Part shown: positions 51,170-58,773 of the stretch, in pieces
How positions within the stretch are numbered: the stretch's first letter is position 1
Layout of the letters: each line of letters starts with the position of its first letter
Source: Streptomyces sp. AC550_RSS872
GTDB lineage: Bacteria; Actinomycetota; Actinomycetes; Streptomycetales; Streptomycetaceae
DNA length: 64,000 nucleotides
Reading direction: 5' to 3'
NCBI RefSeq assembly: GCF_019049285.1
Contig: NZ_JAGMUL010000042.1
Location: forward strand, 62,001 to 126,000
Program-made: the position numbers and the translations under genes
The notes under the pieces: generated by a model
Told to the model about the DNA's origin: nothing
Seen by the model: the letters and a program-made list of their open reading frames with translations, nothing else
Database searches by the model: none

Positions 51170-51721
51170 GTGCAGCGTCAAGGCTCCATCGGCGGCAGCG
51201 CCGCGATCCGCATCCGTGCGACTGGGGGTGTCCTCCTGGTCGCGCACCTCGCGTTCGTCGCCTGGCTCACGCTGCGCCCCCTGGACGTCCCCTGGGTGAT
51301 GCCCGCCAACCTCCAGCCCTTCGCCGGCATCAGAGCCGACCTGGCCCTCGGCTGGCAGGAGGCGGCCCGCCGCATCATCGAAGGCCTCGCGCTTCTCGCC
51401 CCCCTGGGCGTGCTGATCCCGATGGCACACGGCAGAACGGACGCCTCCCCTCTCGGCTCCCTGGTCCGTACGATCGCCGCCGGCGCCCTGATCTCCCTGG
51501 CCATCGAACTGCTCCAGACCGGTGTCCCCGGCCAGATGGTCGACGTCGACTCACTGCTGCTGAACACCGTGGGTGTGGGCCTCGCCCACGTCACGATCGT
51601 CCCCGCCACCCGAGCCTGGCTCCGCCGCAGGTCCGAGCGCGCGCACCGGTCGACCGTCCCCCAGGAGGAGCCCACTCAGGGTCGGACCCCGACGATTCCC
51701 AGGGTCGGGATAGCCCCATAG
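51170..51721 (+). CDS. VanZ-like membrane protein
   Basis: 183-aa protein starting at GTG 51170, with GGGAGG upstream. It has four to five hydrophobic helices, with the VanZ family pattern WLTLRPLDVPWV (after helix 1), NLQPFAGI, a middle helix LALLAPLGVLIPM, ISLAIELLQTGVPGQMVDVDSLLLNTVGVGLA (the EllQ...R.D..D...N..G motif) and a basic C-terminus. VanZ proteins can give low-level teicoplanin resistance, but most are of unknown role. Confidence 0.88.
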   Translation: MQRQGSIGGSAAIRIRATGGVLLVAHLAFVAWLTLRPLDVPWVMPANLQPFAGIRADLALGWQEAARRIIEGLALLAPLGVLIPMAHGRTDASPLGSLVRTIAAGALISLAIELLQTGVPGQMVDVDSLLLNTVGVGLAHVTIVPATRAWLRRRSERAHRSTVPQEEPTQGRTPTIPRVGIAP

Positions 51722-51828
51722 AGTGACGCTTTGCCCGGTTCGCCGCCGTAGCGTTGATGTCAGTTGAGGAACCTCCTCACGAGGCCCCACAAGGAGCCTC
51801 AGACCGACGCTCGCGAAGGAGCCGCACC

Positions 51829-52035
51829 ATGACCGCGCTCGCCCGACCCACCCACGGCCGCATGATCGGCGGAGTGTGCGCCGCGCTGGCACGGCGCTTC
51901 GGCACCTCCGCGACGACGATGCGCGTGATCTTCCTGATCTCCTGCCTGCTCCCGGGCCCGCAGTTTCTCCTCTACATAGCCCTCTGGGCCCTGTTGCCCT
52001 CGGAGGACAAGGCGAAGACACGCGCAGCCTGGTAA
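51829..52035 (+). CDS. PspC-domain small membrane protein
   Basis: 68-aa protein from ATG 51829, preceded by GAAGGAG. It has the PspC signature RMIGGVCAALARRFG and a single hydrophobic helix (MRVIFLISCLLPGPQFLLYIALWALLP). It is related to phage-shock protein C, which senses envelope stress, but is shorter and stands alone. It converges on the MFS gene behind a shared terminator. Confidence 0.88.
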   Translation: MTALARPTHGRMIGGVCAALARRFGTSATTMRVIFLISCLLPGPQFLLYIALWALLPSEDKAKTRAAW

Positions 52036-52048
52036 CCCACGAAAAACA

Positions 52049-52079
52049 AGTGCGCCCCGCCATCCCGGCGGGGCGCACT
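52049..52079. terminator. Bidirectional terminator between PspC and MFS genes
   Basis: A perfect 13-bp stem (AGTGCGCCCCGCC/GGCGGGGCGCACT) with a 5-nt loop lies in the 58-bp gap between the convergent genes; GAAAAACAAG on its left gives a T-run on the minus strand. Confidence 0.85.
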
Positions 52080-52093
52080 GTCGTTCCGGCTCC

Positions 52094-53368
52094 TCAGGCA
52101 GCCGCAGCCAGCTCCCGCCGCCGCACCCGGGCCGCCCGCGTCCCGAACACCGTGATCGTCACGACGCCGAGCACCGCCAGCAGACCCACCCCGACGGTCC
52201 CGGCCCAGCCGCCCGCGTGGAAGGCGACGGCACCGACGGTGCTGCCCGCGCTGGAGCCGATGTAGTAGGCGGACTGGTAGAGAGCCGAGGCCTGGGCGCG
52301 GCCCTGTGTGGCCGTCTTGCTGACGGCCGAGGACGCCACCGCGTGCCCCGCGAAGAAGCCGCCGGTGATCAGGACCAGGCCGAGCAGGACCAGCGGAAGG
52401 GACCCCGCCAGGGAGAGCAGCAGCCCCGCGGCCGTCGTGCCGCCGGCCGCGTACAGCGCCCCGCGCCGGCCCAGGCGGCCCACCAGCCGGCCGGCCGTCG
52501 ACGCCGACACCGTGCCGACCAGGTACACGAGGAAGACCGAGCCGATGATGCCCTGCGGCAGCGAGAACGGCGCCTCCGCCAGGCGGTAGCCGATCACCGT
52601 GTACACGCCGCCGAAGACCGTCATGAACAGGGCGCCGATGGCGTACAGACGGCACAGCAGCGGGTTGCCCAGGTGGTCACGGACCGTACGCGCGAGCACC
52701 CGCGGCCGCAGCGAGCCCGGCTTGAAGTGGCGCGGCGCGGGGAGCAGCAGGCGGAAGGCCACCGCGCACGCGACCGCGATCACGCCGATGACACCGAGGG
52801 CGACCCGCCAGCCCCACTCCTGCGCGACCCAGCCGGTGATGACCCGGCCGCTCATGCCGCCGACGCTGTTGCCCGCGACGAACAGGCCGATCGCCGTGAC
52901 CAGCGCCTTCGGCCGGACCTCCTCGGCGAGGTAGGCCGTCGCAGACGCCGGAAGACCCGCCAGAGCAGCCCCCTGGACCGCCCGTAGCACGACCAGGGCG
53001 GTCAGGTTGGGGGCGAGCGGGACCAGCAGCCCCACGATCACCGCGACCGCCAGCGAGCCCGTCATGACCGTACGCCGCCCGTACCGCTCCGACAGCGCGC
53101 TCATCGGGAGGACGAACAGCGCCAGACCGCCCGTCGCGGCCGCCACCGTCCAGCTCGCCTCGCTCGCCGCCACCCCGAACTCACCTGAGATCAGCGGCAG
53201 AAGGGCCTGTGTGGAGTAGAGAAGCGCGAAGGTCGCGACACCGGCGAGGAAGAGGGCGAAGCTCATCCGGCGGTAGCCGGGGCCGCCCGGGGCCATGCGG
53301 GAGTCGACGACAGGGACTGCGGGTGCGGCGCCCACGAGGGTGGACGCCCCGGTACTTGCGGGAGACAT
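52094..53368 (-). CDS. Major facilitator superfamily exporter
   Basis: 424-aa, twelve-helix transporter of the drug:H+ antiporter type, close to YnfM/arabinose-efflux-like carriers. Motif A after helix 2 is ALSERYGRRTVMTGSL; the family segment LRAVQGAALAGLPASATAYLAEEV is in helices 4-5. A short, proline-rich N-terminal tail precedes helix 1. It is divergent from a LysR gene with 63 bp between the starts, which suggests LysR control of this exporter. The substrate is unknown. Confidence 0.9.
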   Translation of the reverse strand: MSPASTGASTLVGAAPAVPVVDSRMAPGGPGYRRMSFALFLAGVATFALLYSTQALLPLISGEFGVAASEASWTVAAATGGLALFVLPMSALSERYGRRTVMTGSLAVAVIVGLLVPLAPNLTALVVLRAVQGAALAGLPASATAYLAEEVRPKALVTAIGLFVAGNSVGGMSGRVITGWVAQEWGWRVALGVIGVIAVACAVAFRLLLPAPRHFKPGSLRPRVLARTVRDHLGNPLLCRLYAIGALFMTVFGGVYTVIGYRLAEAPFSLPQGIIGSVFLVYLVGTVSASTAGRLVGRLGRRGALYAAGGTTAAGLLLSLAGSLPLVLLGLVLITGGFFAGHAVASSAVSKTATQGRAQASALYQSAYYIGSSAGSTVGAVAFHAGGWAGTVGVGLLAVLGVVTITVFGTRAARVRRRELAAAA

Positions 53369-53400
53369 GCTTCGAAGCTACGTACGCCCCCACTGTTCCG

Positions 53401-53431
53401 TCCAATGCATGGACTGGCCATAATCGTTCCC
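53401..53431 (+). promoter_or_regulatory. LysR box and leaderless promoter between MFS and LysR genes
   Basis: TCCAATGCATGGA (53401-53413) fits the LysR T-N11-A rule with inverted arms TCCA/TGGA. It precedes the -10-like CATAAT (53419-53424), which lies seven bases ahead of the LysR ATG at 53432, so the message would have no leader. The box is also close to the start of the MFS gene on the opposite strand. Confidence 0.5.
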
Positions 53432-54382
53432 ATGTCGCATCAGTACAGCTCACAGCCTTGGCTGTCACCGTCCAGTGACACAGAAGACATGACGATGTTG
53501 CTCGCCCCCCGCCTCGCCCACTTCGCCGGCGTGGCCCGTACCGAGCACGTCACCCGGGCCGCCCAGGAGATGCGGGTCCCGCAGTCCACGCTCTCGCGGG
53601 CCATGGTCCGTCTGGAGCACGACCTCGGCGTCGACCTGTTCGCCCGCCACGGCCGTACGGTCTCCCTCACCCCCGCCGGCCGCACCTTCCTCACCTCGGT
53701 CGAACGCGCCCTCGCCGAGATCGCGCGCGCCGCCGACGAGGTCCGCGCCGACGCCGACCCGGCCACCGGCAAGGTCGCCTTCGGCTTCCTGCACACCATG
53801 GGCGCCGAAACGGTCCCCGGCCTCCTGCACGCCTTCCGCGCCGATCACCCCCGCGTCCGCTTCAGCCTCGTCCAGAACTACGGCGAGGCCATGCTCGAAC
53901 GCCTGCGAGCGGGCGAGCTCGACCTGTGCCTGACGTCCCCCGTCCCGGACGCCCCCGACCTGGTCGCCCGCCGCCTGGACGAACAAAAACTCCGCCTCGT
54001 CGTCCCCGCCGACCACCGCCTGGCAGCCCGCAAACGCATCCGCCTGGCGGAGGCCTCCGACGAGATCTTCGTGACCCTGGAACCCGGCTACGGCCTCCGC
54101 CGCATCACCGACGACCTCTGCCAGGAAGCCGGCTTCAAGCCCCGCATCGCCTTCGAGGGCGAGGAGGCGGAGACCCTGAGGGGTTTGGTGGCGGCGGGCC
54201 TGGGAGTCGCTCTCCTACCGCCACCGGCGGTGCCTCGCCCGGGCGTCGCGGAACTGACGGTGACAGCCCCGAGAGCGGCACGAGAAATCGGCGTGGCATG
54301 GATGGCGGACCGCCCGGACACCCCGCCGGTGGCAGCCTTCAAGAAGTTCCTGCTCTCAAGAAGGGGAAGCCTGTTGCCCTAA
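53432..54382 (+). CDS. LysR-family transcriptional regulator
   Basis: 316-aa regulator from ATG 53432. The helix-turn-helix is FAGVARTEHVTRAAQEMRVPQSTLSRAMVRLEHDLGVDLFARHGRTVSLTPAG (about 27-80). The effector domain is of the periplasmic-binding type (ATGKVAFGFLHTMGAETVPGLLHAFR; GELDLCLTSPVPDAPDL). It most likely controls the divergent MFS exporter. The TAA stop forms the first bases of a convergent-gap repeat. Confidence 0.9.
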   Translation: MSHQYSSQPWLSPSSDTEDMTMLLAPRLAHFAGVARTEHVTRAAQEMRVPQSTLSRAMVRLEHDLGVDLFARHGRTVSLTPAGRTFLTSVERALAEIARAADEVRADADPATGKVAFGFLHTMGAETVPGLLHAFRADHPRVRFSLVQNYGEAMLERLRAGELDLCLTSPVPDAPDLVARRLDEQKLRLVVPADHRLAARKRIRLAEASDEIFVTLEPGYGLRRITDDLCQEAGFKPRIAFEGEEAETLRGLVAAGLGVALLPPPAVPRPGVAELTVTAPRAAREIGVAWMADRPDTPPVAAFKKFLLSRRGSLLP

Positions 54383-54476
54383 GGGGCGCGGGGCTGTATC
54401 GATATGCGGCTCCGCCGCGTGGGCGCGAGCAACCACACACCACCCGCACCCGGAAACAAGCGCACCCCCTACGGCG
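54381..54476 (+). repeat. Convergent-gap repeat, copy 4
   Basis: Spans precisely from the TAA stop of the LysR gene (TAAGGGGCGCGGGG) to the stop codon of the convergent hydrolase at 54477. The core is identical to copies 2 and 3, and the right end block (CCCGCACCCG, later ACGGCGCT) matches copy 1. Confidence 0.9.
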
Positions 54477-55232
54477 CTACCGCCTCCGCCCGAAGCCGGA
54501 GGCCAACGGCATCCGAAGCCCCAGAGGCGGCGGAGCCGCAAACGCGTCCCGGACAGGCCGCGAAAGCACCCTGCCGAACAGCACCCCCATCACGAAGTCC
54601 TCGGCCAACGCCAGTACTTCCTCCCGATGCTGCTGCAACCCGTGCCGATCGGAGTGCACTTCGAACCGGCACACATCCCGGTTCGCCTTCTTCGCCCGCG
54701 CCGCCAACCGGAACGACAACTCGGGATCGGTCCGCTCGTCGTTCGTGCCGTGCACGATCATCACCCGCCGCCCTCCGAGCTGCTTCACCGGTTCGGGCGA
54801 CGCCGCCACGTCCTCCTCCGGCAGCCAGGGCGCGATCGCCAGCACGGAGTTGACGGCCTCGTGACCACCCGCCCGCAGGGCCGCCCGCCCGCCCATGTCG
54901 ACGCCGGCGAGGCACACGGGAACGTCCCCATAGCGCCGTACGACCTCGTCCGCGGCCCACAAAGCGTCGCTCACCTGGTTCGCGTCGCTGCCGTTCCACC
55001 CACGGAACCGGTAGTGGACGACATGCGCGGCGAGCCCCTCCCCGCGCCCGGCGCGCGTCAGCCGGCGCCCCAGGGTCCGCAGGTAGGAGGGCGCCAACAG
55101 CGCCGTCGGCTTGCGATGTGATACTTCGTCACCTCCGGGGAGCAGAAGGACCACTCCGCTCACCGCCGTCGGCTCCGACCCGATCGCCTTGCCCAGCCGG
55201 ACCCTGCGCACCGGCGTCGCTTGCTGTGCCAT
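54477..55232 (-). CDS. Alpha/beta-hydrolase-fold protein with Asp in the nucleophile position
   Basis: 251-aa protein from ATG 55232. It has an alpha/beta hydrolase layout (VVLLLPGGDEVS, VVRRYGDVPVCLAGVDMGGRAALRAG, VMIVHGTNDERTDPE, HSDRHGLQQH). The nucleophile elbow is G-V-D112-M-G, not G-x-S-x-G. The acid and His positions (DERTD, DRHG) are present. Asp nucleophiles are known in dehalogenases and epoxide hydrolases, but this may also be a changed or inactive esterase. The substrate is unknown. Confidence 0.8.
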   Translation of the reverse strand: MAQQATPVRRVRLGKAIGSEPTAVSGVVLLLPGGDEVSHRKPTALLAPSYLRTLGRRLTRAGRGEGLAAHVVHYRFRGWNGSDANQVSDALWAADEVVRRYGDVPVCLAGVDMGGRAALRAGGHEAVNSVLAIAPWLPEEDVAASPEPVKQLGGRRVMIVHGTNDERTDPELSFRLAARAKKANRDVCRFEVHSDRHGLQQHREEVLALAEDFVMGVLFGRVLSRPVRDAFAAPPPLGLRMPLASGFGRRR

Positions 55233-55396
55233 GACAGAACAGTGTCAGAAGCGACGGTGTACGCGACCCGTCCGTGGGGTCACCGTTACGTATCGACGGA
55301 TGCGTAAAGCAGAAAACGAGACGAGCGGGAAACGAACGACGGCCGAAGGACCGACAAGCGACGGACGAGCGGCTGACGAGCGAGGAAGCGAGCTCT

Positions 55397-55424
55397 CTAC
55401 GCGCGTGGACGTTAGAGTGCGGAA
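55397..55424 (+). promoter_or_regulatory. Operator and leaderless promoter of add
   Basis: CTACGCGCGTGG (55397-55408) differs from the palindrome before the purine phosphorylase and deoC at one base. It is followed by TAGAGT (55413-55418), a strong -10 whose six-base spacing to ATG 55425 is identical to that at deoC. This implies a leaderless transcript and shared control. Confidence 0.58.
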
Positions 55425-56588
55425 ATGACGAGCCAGACTGCCCAGAAGGCGAACATCCCGAGCTCGGACCAGATCCGCCGGGCGCCGAAGGTTCTGCTGC
55501 ACGACCATCTCGACGGCGGGCTCCGCCCCGGCACGATCGTCGAGCTCGCCCGCGCGTCGGGCTACTCCCAACTCCCCGAGACCGACCCGGACAAGCTCGG
55601 CGTGTGGTTCCACGAGGCCGCCGACTCCGGCTCCCTGGAGCGGTACCTGGAGACGTTCTCGCACACCGTCGGCGTGATGCAGACCCGCGACTCCCTGGTC
55701 CGGGTCGCGCGCGAGTGCGCCGAGGACCTCGCCGAGGACGGGGTCGTCTACGCCGAGGTGCGGTACGCGCCCGAGCAGCATCTCGAAGGCGGGCTCAGCC
55801 TCGAAGAGGTCGTCGAGGCCGTCAACGAGGGCTTCCGGGAGGGCGAGCGGATCGCGCGGGACAACGGCCAGCGCATCCGGGTGGGCGCGCTGCTCACCGC
55901 GATGCGGCACGCCGCCCGCGCGCTGGAGATCGCCGAACTCGCCAACCGTTACCGCGACCTGGGCGTCGTCGGCTTCGACATCGCGGGCGCCGAGGCAGGC
56001 CATCCGCCGACCCGGCATCTGGACGCGTTCGAGTACCTCAAGCGGGAGAACAACCACTTCACCATCCACGCGGGTGAGGCGTTCGGCCTGCCGTCGATCT
56101 GGCAGGCCCTTCAGTGGTGCGGCGCCGACCGGCTCGGGCACGGGGTGCGCATCATCGACGACATCCAGGTGCACGCCGACGGCTCGGTGAAGCTCGGCCG
56201 GCTCGCCTCGTACGTACGGGACAAGCGCATCCCGCTGGAGCTGTGCCCCAGCTCCAATCTCCAGACGGGCGCCGCCGAGTCCTACGCGGACCACCCCATC
56301 GGCCTGCTGCGCCGTCTGCACTTCAGGGCCACCGTGAACACCGACAACCGCCTCATGTCCCACACCAGCATGAGTCGGGAATTCGAGCACCTTGTCGACG
56401 CATTCGGCTACACGCTCGACGACATGCAGTGGTTCTCCGTCAATGCGATGAAATCATCGTTCATCCCTTTCGATGAACGACTGGCGATGATCAATGACGT
56501 GATCAAGCCCGGATTTGCCGAACTCAAGTCCGAATGGCTGTTCCGGCAGGCCACCTCTACCAGCGATTCTGAGGCCGAGGAGGGCTGA
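55425..56588 (+). CDS. add: Adenosine deaminase
   Basis: 387-aa zinc enzyme that converts (deoxy)adenosine to (deoxy)inosine, which then feeds the purine nucleoside phosphorylase. ATG 55425 has no ribosome site but a well-placed -10, so leaderless. Metal and catalytic motifs: LLHDHLDGGL (HxH), FTIHAGEAFG with the catalytic Glu, RLGHGVRI, and NTDNRLMS with the metal-bound Asp. Length and motifs agree with the actinobacterial family. A terminator follows at 56612. Confidence 0.95.
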   Translation: MTSQTAQKANIPSSDQIRRAPKVLLHDHLDGGLRPGTIVELARASGYSQLPETDPDKLGVWFHEAADSGSLERYLETFSHTVGVMQTRDSLVRVARECAEDLAEDGVVYAEVRYAPEQHLEGGLSLEEVVEAVNEGFREGERIARDNGQRIRVGALLTAMRHAARALEIAELANRYRDLGVVGFDIAGAEAGHPPTRHLDAFEYLKRENNHFTIHAGEAFGLPSIWQALQWCGADRLGHGVRIIDDIQVHADGSVKLGRLASYVRDKRIPLELCPSSNLQTGAAESYADHPIGLLRRLHFRATVNTDNRLMSHTSMSREFEHLVDAFGYTLDDMQWFSVNAMKSSFIPFDERLAMINDVIKPGFAELKSEWLFRQATSTSDSEAEEG

Positions 56589-56611
56589 CCGGGGATCCCC
56601 TGTGCACACGG

Positions 56612-56643
56612 AATGCGGACGGCATTCACAATCCGTCCGCATT
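56612..56643 (+). terminator. Terminator hairpin after add
   Basis: An 11-bp perfect stem (AATGCGGACGG/CCGTCCGCATT) with a 10-nt loop, followed by TCG, 23 bp after the add stop. Confidence 0.72.
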
Positions 56644-56726
56644 TCGATGTTTGCGGTGGCATGCGGGGCGTGTTTACGGTCGAGAACCGCTCACAACCCC
56701 GTAACGAATTTCGAGGACTTACTTTC

Positions 56727-57125
56727 ATGAAGCAGTCTGCTGCCAAGACCCTCGGTGTCGCCGCCCTCGGTGCCGCCTTCGCCGCCGCGGGCGCGGGTGC
56801 CGCGAACGCCGCACCGGTCTCCCCGGACGCCGCAGGCGCGGCGCTGGGCACCGTCACCAGTGCGCTCCCGGCCGAGCAGCTCTCCCAGGCGGGCCCCGCC
56901 GCCGGTGCGGGCCTTGCCCAGGGTGGTGCGGGGCTGGCCCAGGGTCAGGAAGCGCTCGGTGCCGGACTGACCGCCGCGCAGCCGGCTGCGGAGCAGGCGC
57001 TGGCCGGCGGCCCGGCCGTGCTGGCCGGGGGTCCGGCCGCCGGGGCCGAGGGCCTGCTCGGTGGTCTGCCGGTGCAGGGTCTGCCCACCCAGGGTCTGCC
57101 CGTGAACGGCCTTCCGGGCGCCTGA
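56727..57125 (+). CDS. Small secreted low-complexity protein
   Basis: 132-aa protein from ATG 56727 with GAGGACTT upstream. A 29-residue signal peptide (AAKTLGVAALGAAFAAAGAGAANA) leads to a mature Ala/Gly-rich sequence with no charged core. It ends in a short repeat GLPVQGLPTQGLPVNGLPG. Similar secreted proteins are common in Streptomyces and lack a known function. A very strong terminator follows. Confidence 0.8.
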   Translation: MKQSAAKTLGVAALGAAFAAAGAGAANAAPVSPDAAGAALGTVTSALPAEQLSQAGPAAGAGLAQGGAGLAQGQEALGAGLTAAQPAAEQALAGGPAVLAGGPAAGAEGLLGGLPVQGLPTQGLPVNGLPGA

Positions 57126-57143
57126 TCCGCCTCGCCCGCATCG

Positions 57144-57188
57144 CGCCGCTGGGGCGCACCCTTGGGACACGGGTGCGCCCCAGCGGCG
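57144..57188 (+). terminator. Strong terminator after the secreted protein gene
   Basis: A perfect 18-bp stem (CGCCGCTGGGGCGCACCC/GGGTGCGCCCCAGCGGCG) with a 9-nt loop begins 19 bp after the stop codon. Confidence 0.85.
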
Positions 57189-57327
57189 TGTCCGTCCCGT
57201 GGCCGGCATTTCTGACCTGCTGCTTTGCCCGCTCCGGGGGCCATTGTCAGTGGGCTGCGGTAGCTTCCGAGGTGTTGGGCGCGATGAGGCGCGCGACGGG
57301 AGATACGGCCACAGGGGTGGGTGGACG

Positions 57328-58344
57328 ATGAGCGACGGCACGGCGACGACGACGGACCTCGACATCAGGCTGGAGAAACACCGCGTCGAACTGACGGGGT
57401 ACTGCTACCGCATGCTGGGTTCGTCCTTCGAGGCCGAGGACGCGGTGCAGGACACGATGGTGCGCGCCTGGCGGAGTTACGACAAGTTCGAGGGGCGCTC
57501 CAGTCTCCGGTCGTGGCTCTACCGGATCGCGACGAACGTGTGCCTGGACATGCTGACCGCGGGCAACAAACGGGCGCGGCCCATGGACCTCACGGAGTCG
57601 ACGCCGCTCGCGCAGGCGGCGCTCTCGCCCCGGCCGGACAACACCTGGCTGGAGCCGATGCCGGACAGCCGGGTGCTGCCCACCACGGAGGACCCGGCGG
57701 AGGCGGCGGTCGCCAAGGAGTCGGTGCGGCTCGCCTTCATGGCGGCCCTCCAGCAGTTGCCGCCCAAGCAGCGCGCGGTGCTGATCCTGCGCGAGGTGCT
57801 GGCCTGGAAGGCGAGCGAGGTCGCCGAGCTGCTCGGTACGACGGTCGCGTCGGTCAACAGCGCCCTTCAGCGGGCGCGCGCGACGCTCGCCGAGCAGCAG
57901 CAGCCGGGCAGTGACGCCGCCGCCTCCGATCCGCTGGACGAGGAGCAGCAGAAGCTCCTGGAGCGGTATGTCGCGGCCTTCGAGGGCTATGACATGACGG
58001 CGCTGACGGCCCTGCTGCACGAGGACGCCGTCATGACGATGCCGCCGTTCGACCTGTGGCTGACCGGCGTCCGGGACATCACGGGCTTCATGACGACCCT
58101 CGGCGCCCCCTGTGCGGGATCGCGTCTGGTGCCGGTCCAGGTCAACGGGCTGCCGGGCTTCGCCCAGTACAAGCCGGATCCGGAGGCGGGCGGCTTCAGC
58201 CCGTGGGCGGTGCAGGTGCTGGAGATCTCAGACGGCCGGATCACCGGGTTCCACTGCTTCCTCGACACCAAGCGCTGGTTCCCGCTGTTCGACCTCCCCC
58301 TCCACCTCGAAGCGGAGGCCGACCAGGTCGAGGAGGGCGTGTAG
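57328..58344 (+). CDS. ECF sigma factor with C-terminal SnoaL-like domain
   Basis: 338-aa group of long ECF sigma factors (SigJ/TIGR02960-like). Region 2 is LTGYCYRMLGSSFEAEDAVQDTMVRAWRSYDKFEGRSSLRSWLYRIATNVCLD. Region 4 is LQQLPPKQRAVLILREVLAWKASEVAELLGTTVASVNSALQRARATL. The last ~115 residues are a SnoaL/NTF2-like fold (ERYVAAFEGYDMTALTALLHEDAVMTMPPFDLWLTG) that regulates such factors in place of an anti-sigma. Its 3' end overlaps the STAS gene on the other strand by 117 bp. Confidence 0.9.
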   Translation: MSDGTATTTDLDIRLEKHRVELTGYCYRMLGSSFEAEDAVQDTMVRAWRSYDKFEGRSSLRSWLYRIATNVCLDMLTAGNKRARPMDLTESTPLAQAALSPRPDNTWLEPMPDSRVLPTTEDPAEAAVAKESVRLAFMAALQQLPPKQRAVLILREVLAWKASEVAELLGTTVASVNSALQRARATLAEQQQPGSDAAASDPLDEEQQKLLERYVAAFEGYDMTALTALLHEDAVMTMPPFDLWLTGVRDITGFMTTLGAPCAGSRLVPVQVNGLPGFAQYKPDPEAGGFSPWAVQVLEISDGRITGFHCFLDTKRWFPLFDLPLHLEAEADQVEEGV

Positions 58345-58650
58345 CGCGGGGTCCGGGTCGCGCAGCCGTATCCGGCCCCCGGCCCGCCGGGCGGCGAGCT
58401 GGAGGCGCGCCAGCAGGTCCACGACGCCCAGTCCCGGCGGACCGAGACCACCCACATCGCACACCACGACTCTCGTCCCGGTGGCCTCCAGCCGTGCCCG
58501 CACGTCGTCGCACAGCCCGGCCACCTCTTCCCGGGTGACGGGGCCGGCCAGCATGAGTACAGCGGGTGTCATGTGATCCACGATCGGTAGACCGAACGGG
58601 CGGGCGTAACTCATCGGGCCGGGCGCCGGTCGCCGGTTTCCGCTGTTCAT
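58228..58650 (-). CDS. STAS-domain protein (anti-sigma-factor antagonist-like)
   Basis: 140 aa from ATG 58650; starts at 58614 (MSYARP) or 58572 (MTPAVLML) are also possible, since no ribosome site decides. The STAS fold is seen in AVLMLAGPVTREEVAGLCDDVRARLEATGTRVVVCDVGGLGPPGLGVVDLLARLQLAARRAGG; the Ser normally phosphorylated after the DxxG loop is not obvious (GGLGPPGLG), so it may not be a classical SpoIIAA. The last 117 bp lie over the end of the sigma factor gene. Confidence 0.72.
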   Translation of the reverse strand: MNSGNRRPAPGPMSYARPFGLPIVDHMTPAVLMLAGPVTREEVAGLCDDVRARLEATGTRVVVCDVGGLGPPGLGVVDLLARLQLAARRAGGRIRLRDPDPALHALLDLVGLRFEVEGEVEQREPALGVEEAVEPGDPAV

Positions 58651-58773
58651 CGTGCTTGCGCGGGTGTCCGCCGACTTGGATCACAGTGACCCGCTCCCCT
58701 CCTCCCCCGGAGGGTTTGCTGTACGCCCCACGTATCAGCGCCTCCCGGACAGCCTGCCTCCCGCCCGTGAAGG

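Noticed and set aside
51170..51721. Glycopeptide resistance cluster at the VanZ gene
   Set aside because: No vanHAX, vanRS or related genes nearby; VanZ-like proteins are widespread.
23948..54476. CRISPR array from the repeated GTATCGATATGCGGC sequence
   Set aside because: Copies are thousands of bases apart, unaccompanied by cas genes or spacers; they are dispersed intergenic repeats.
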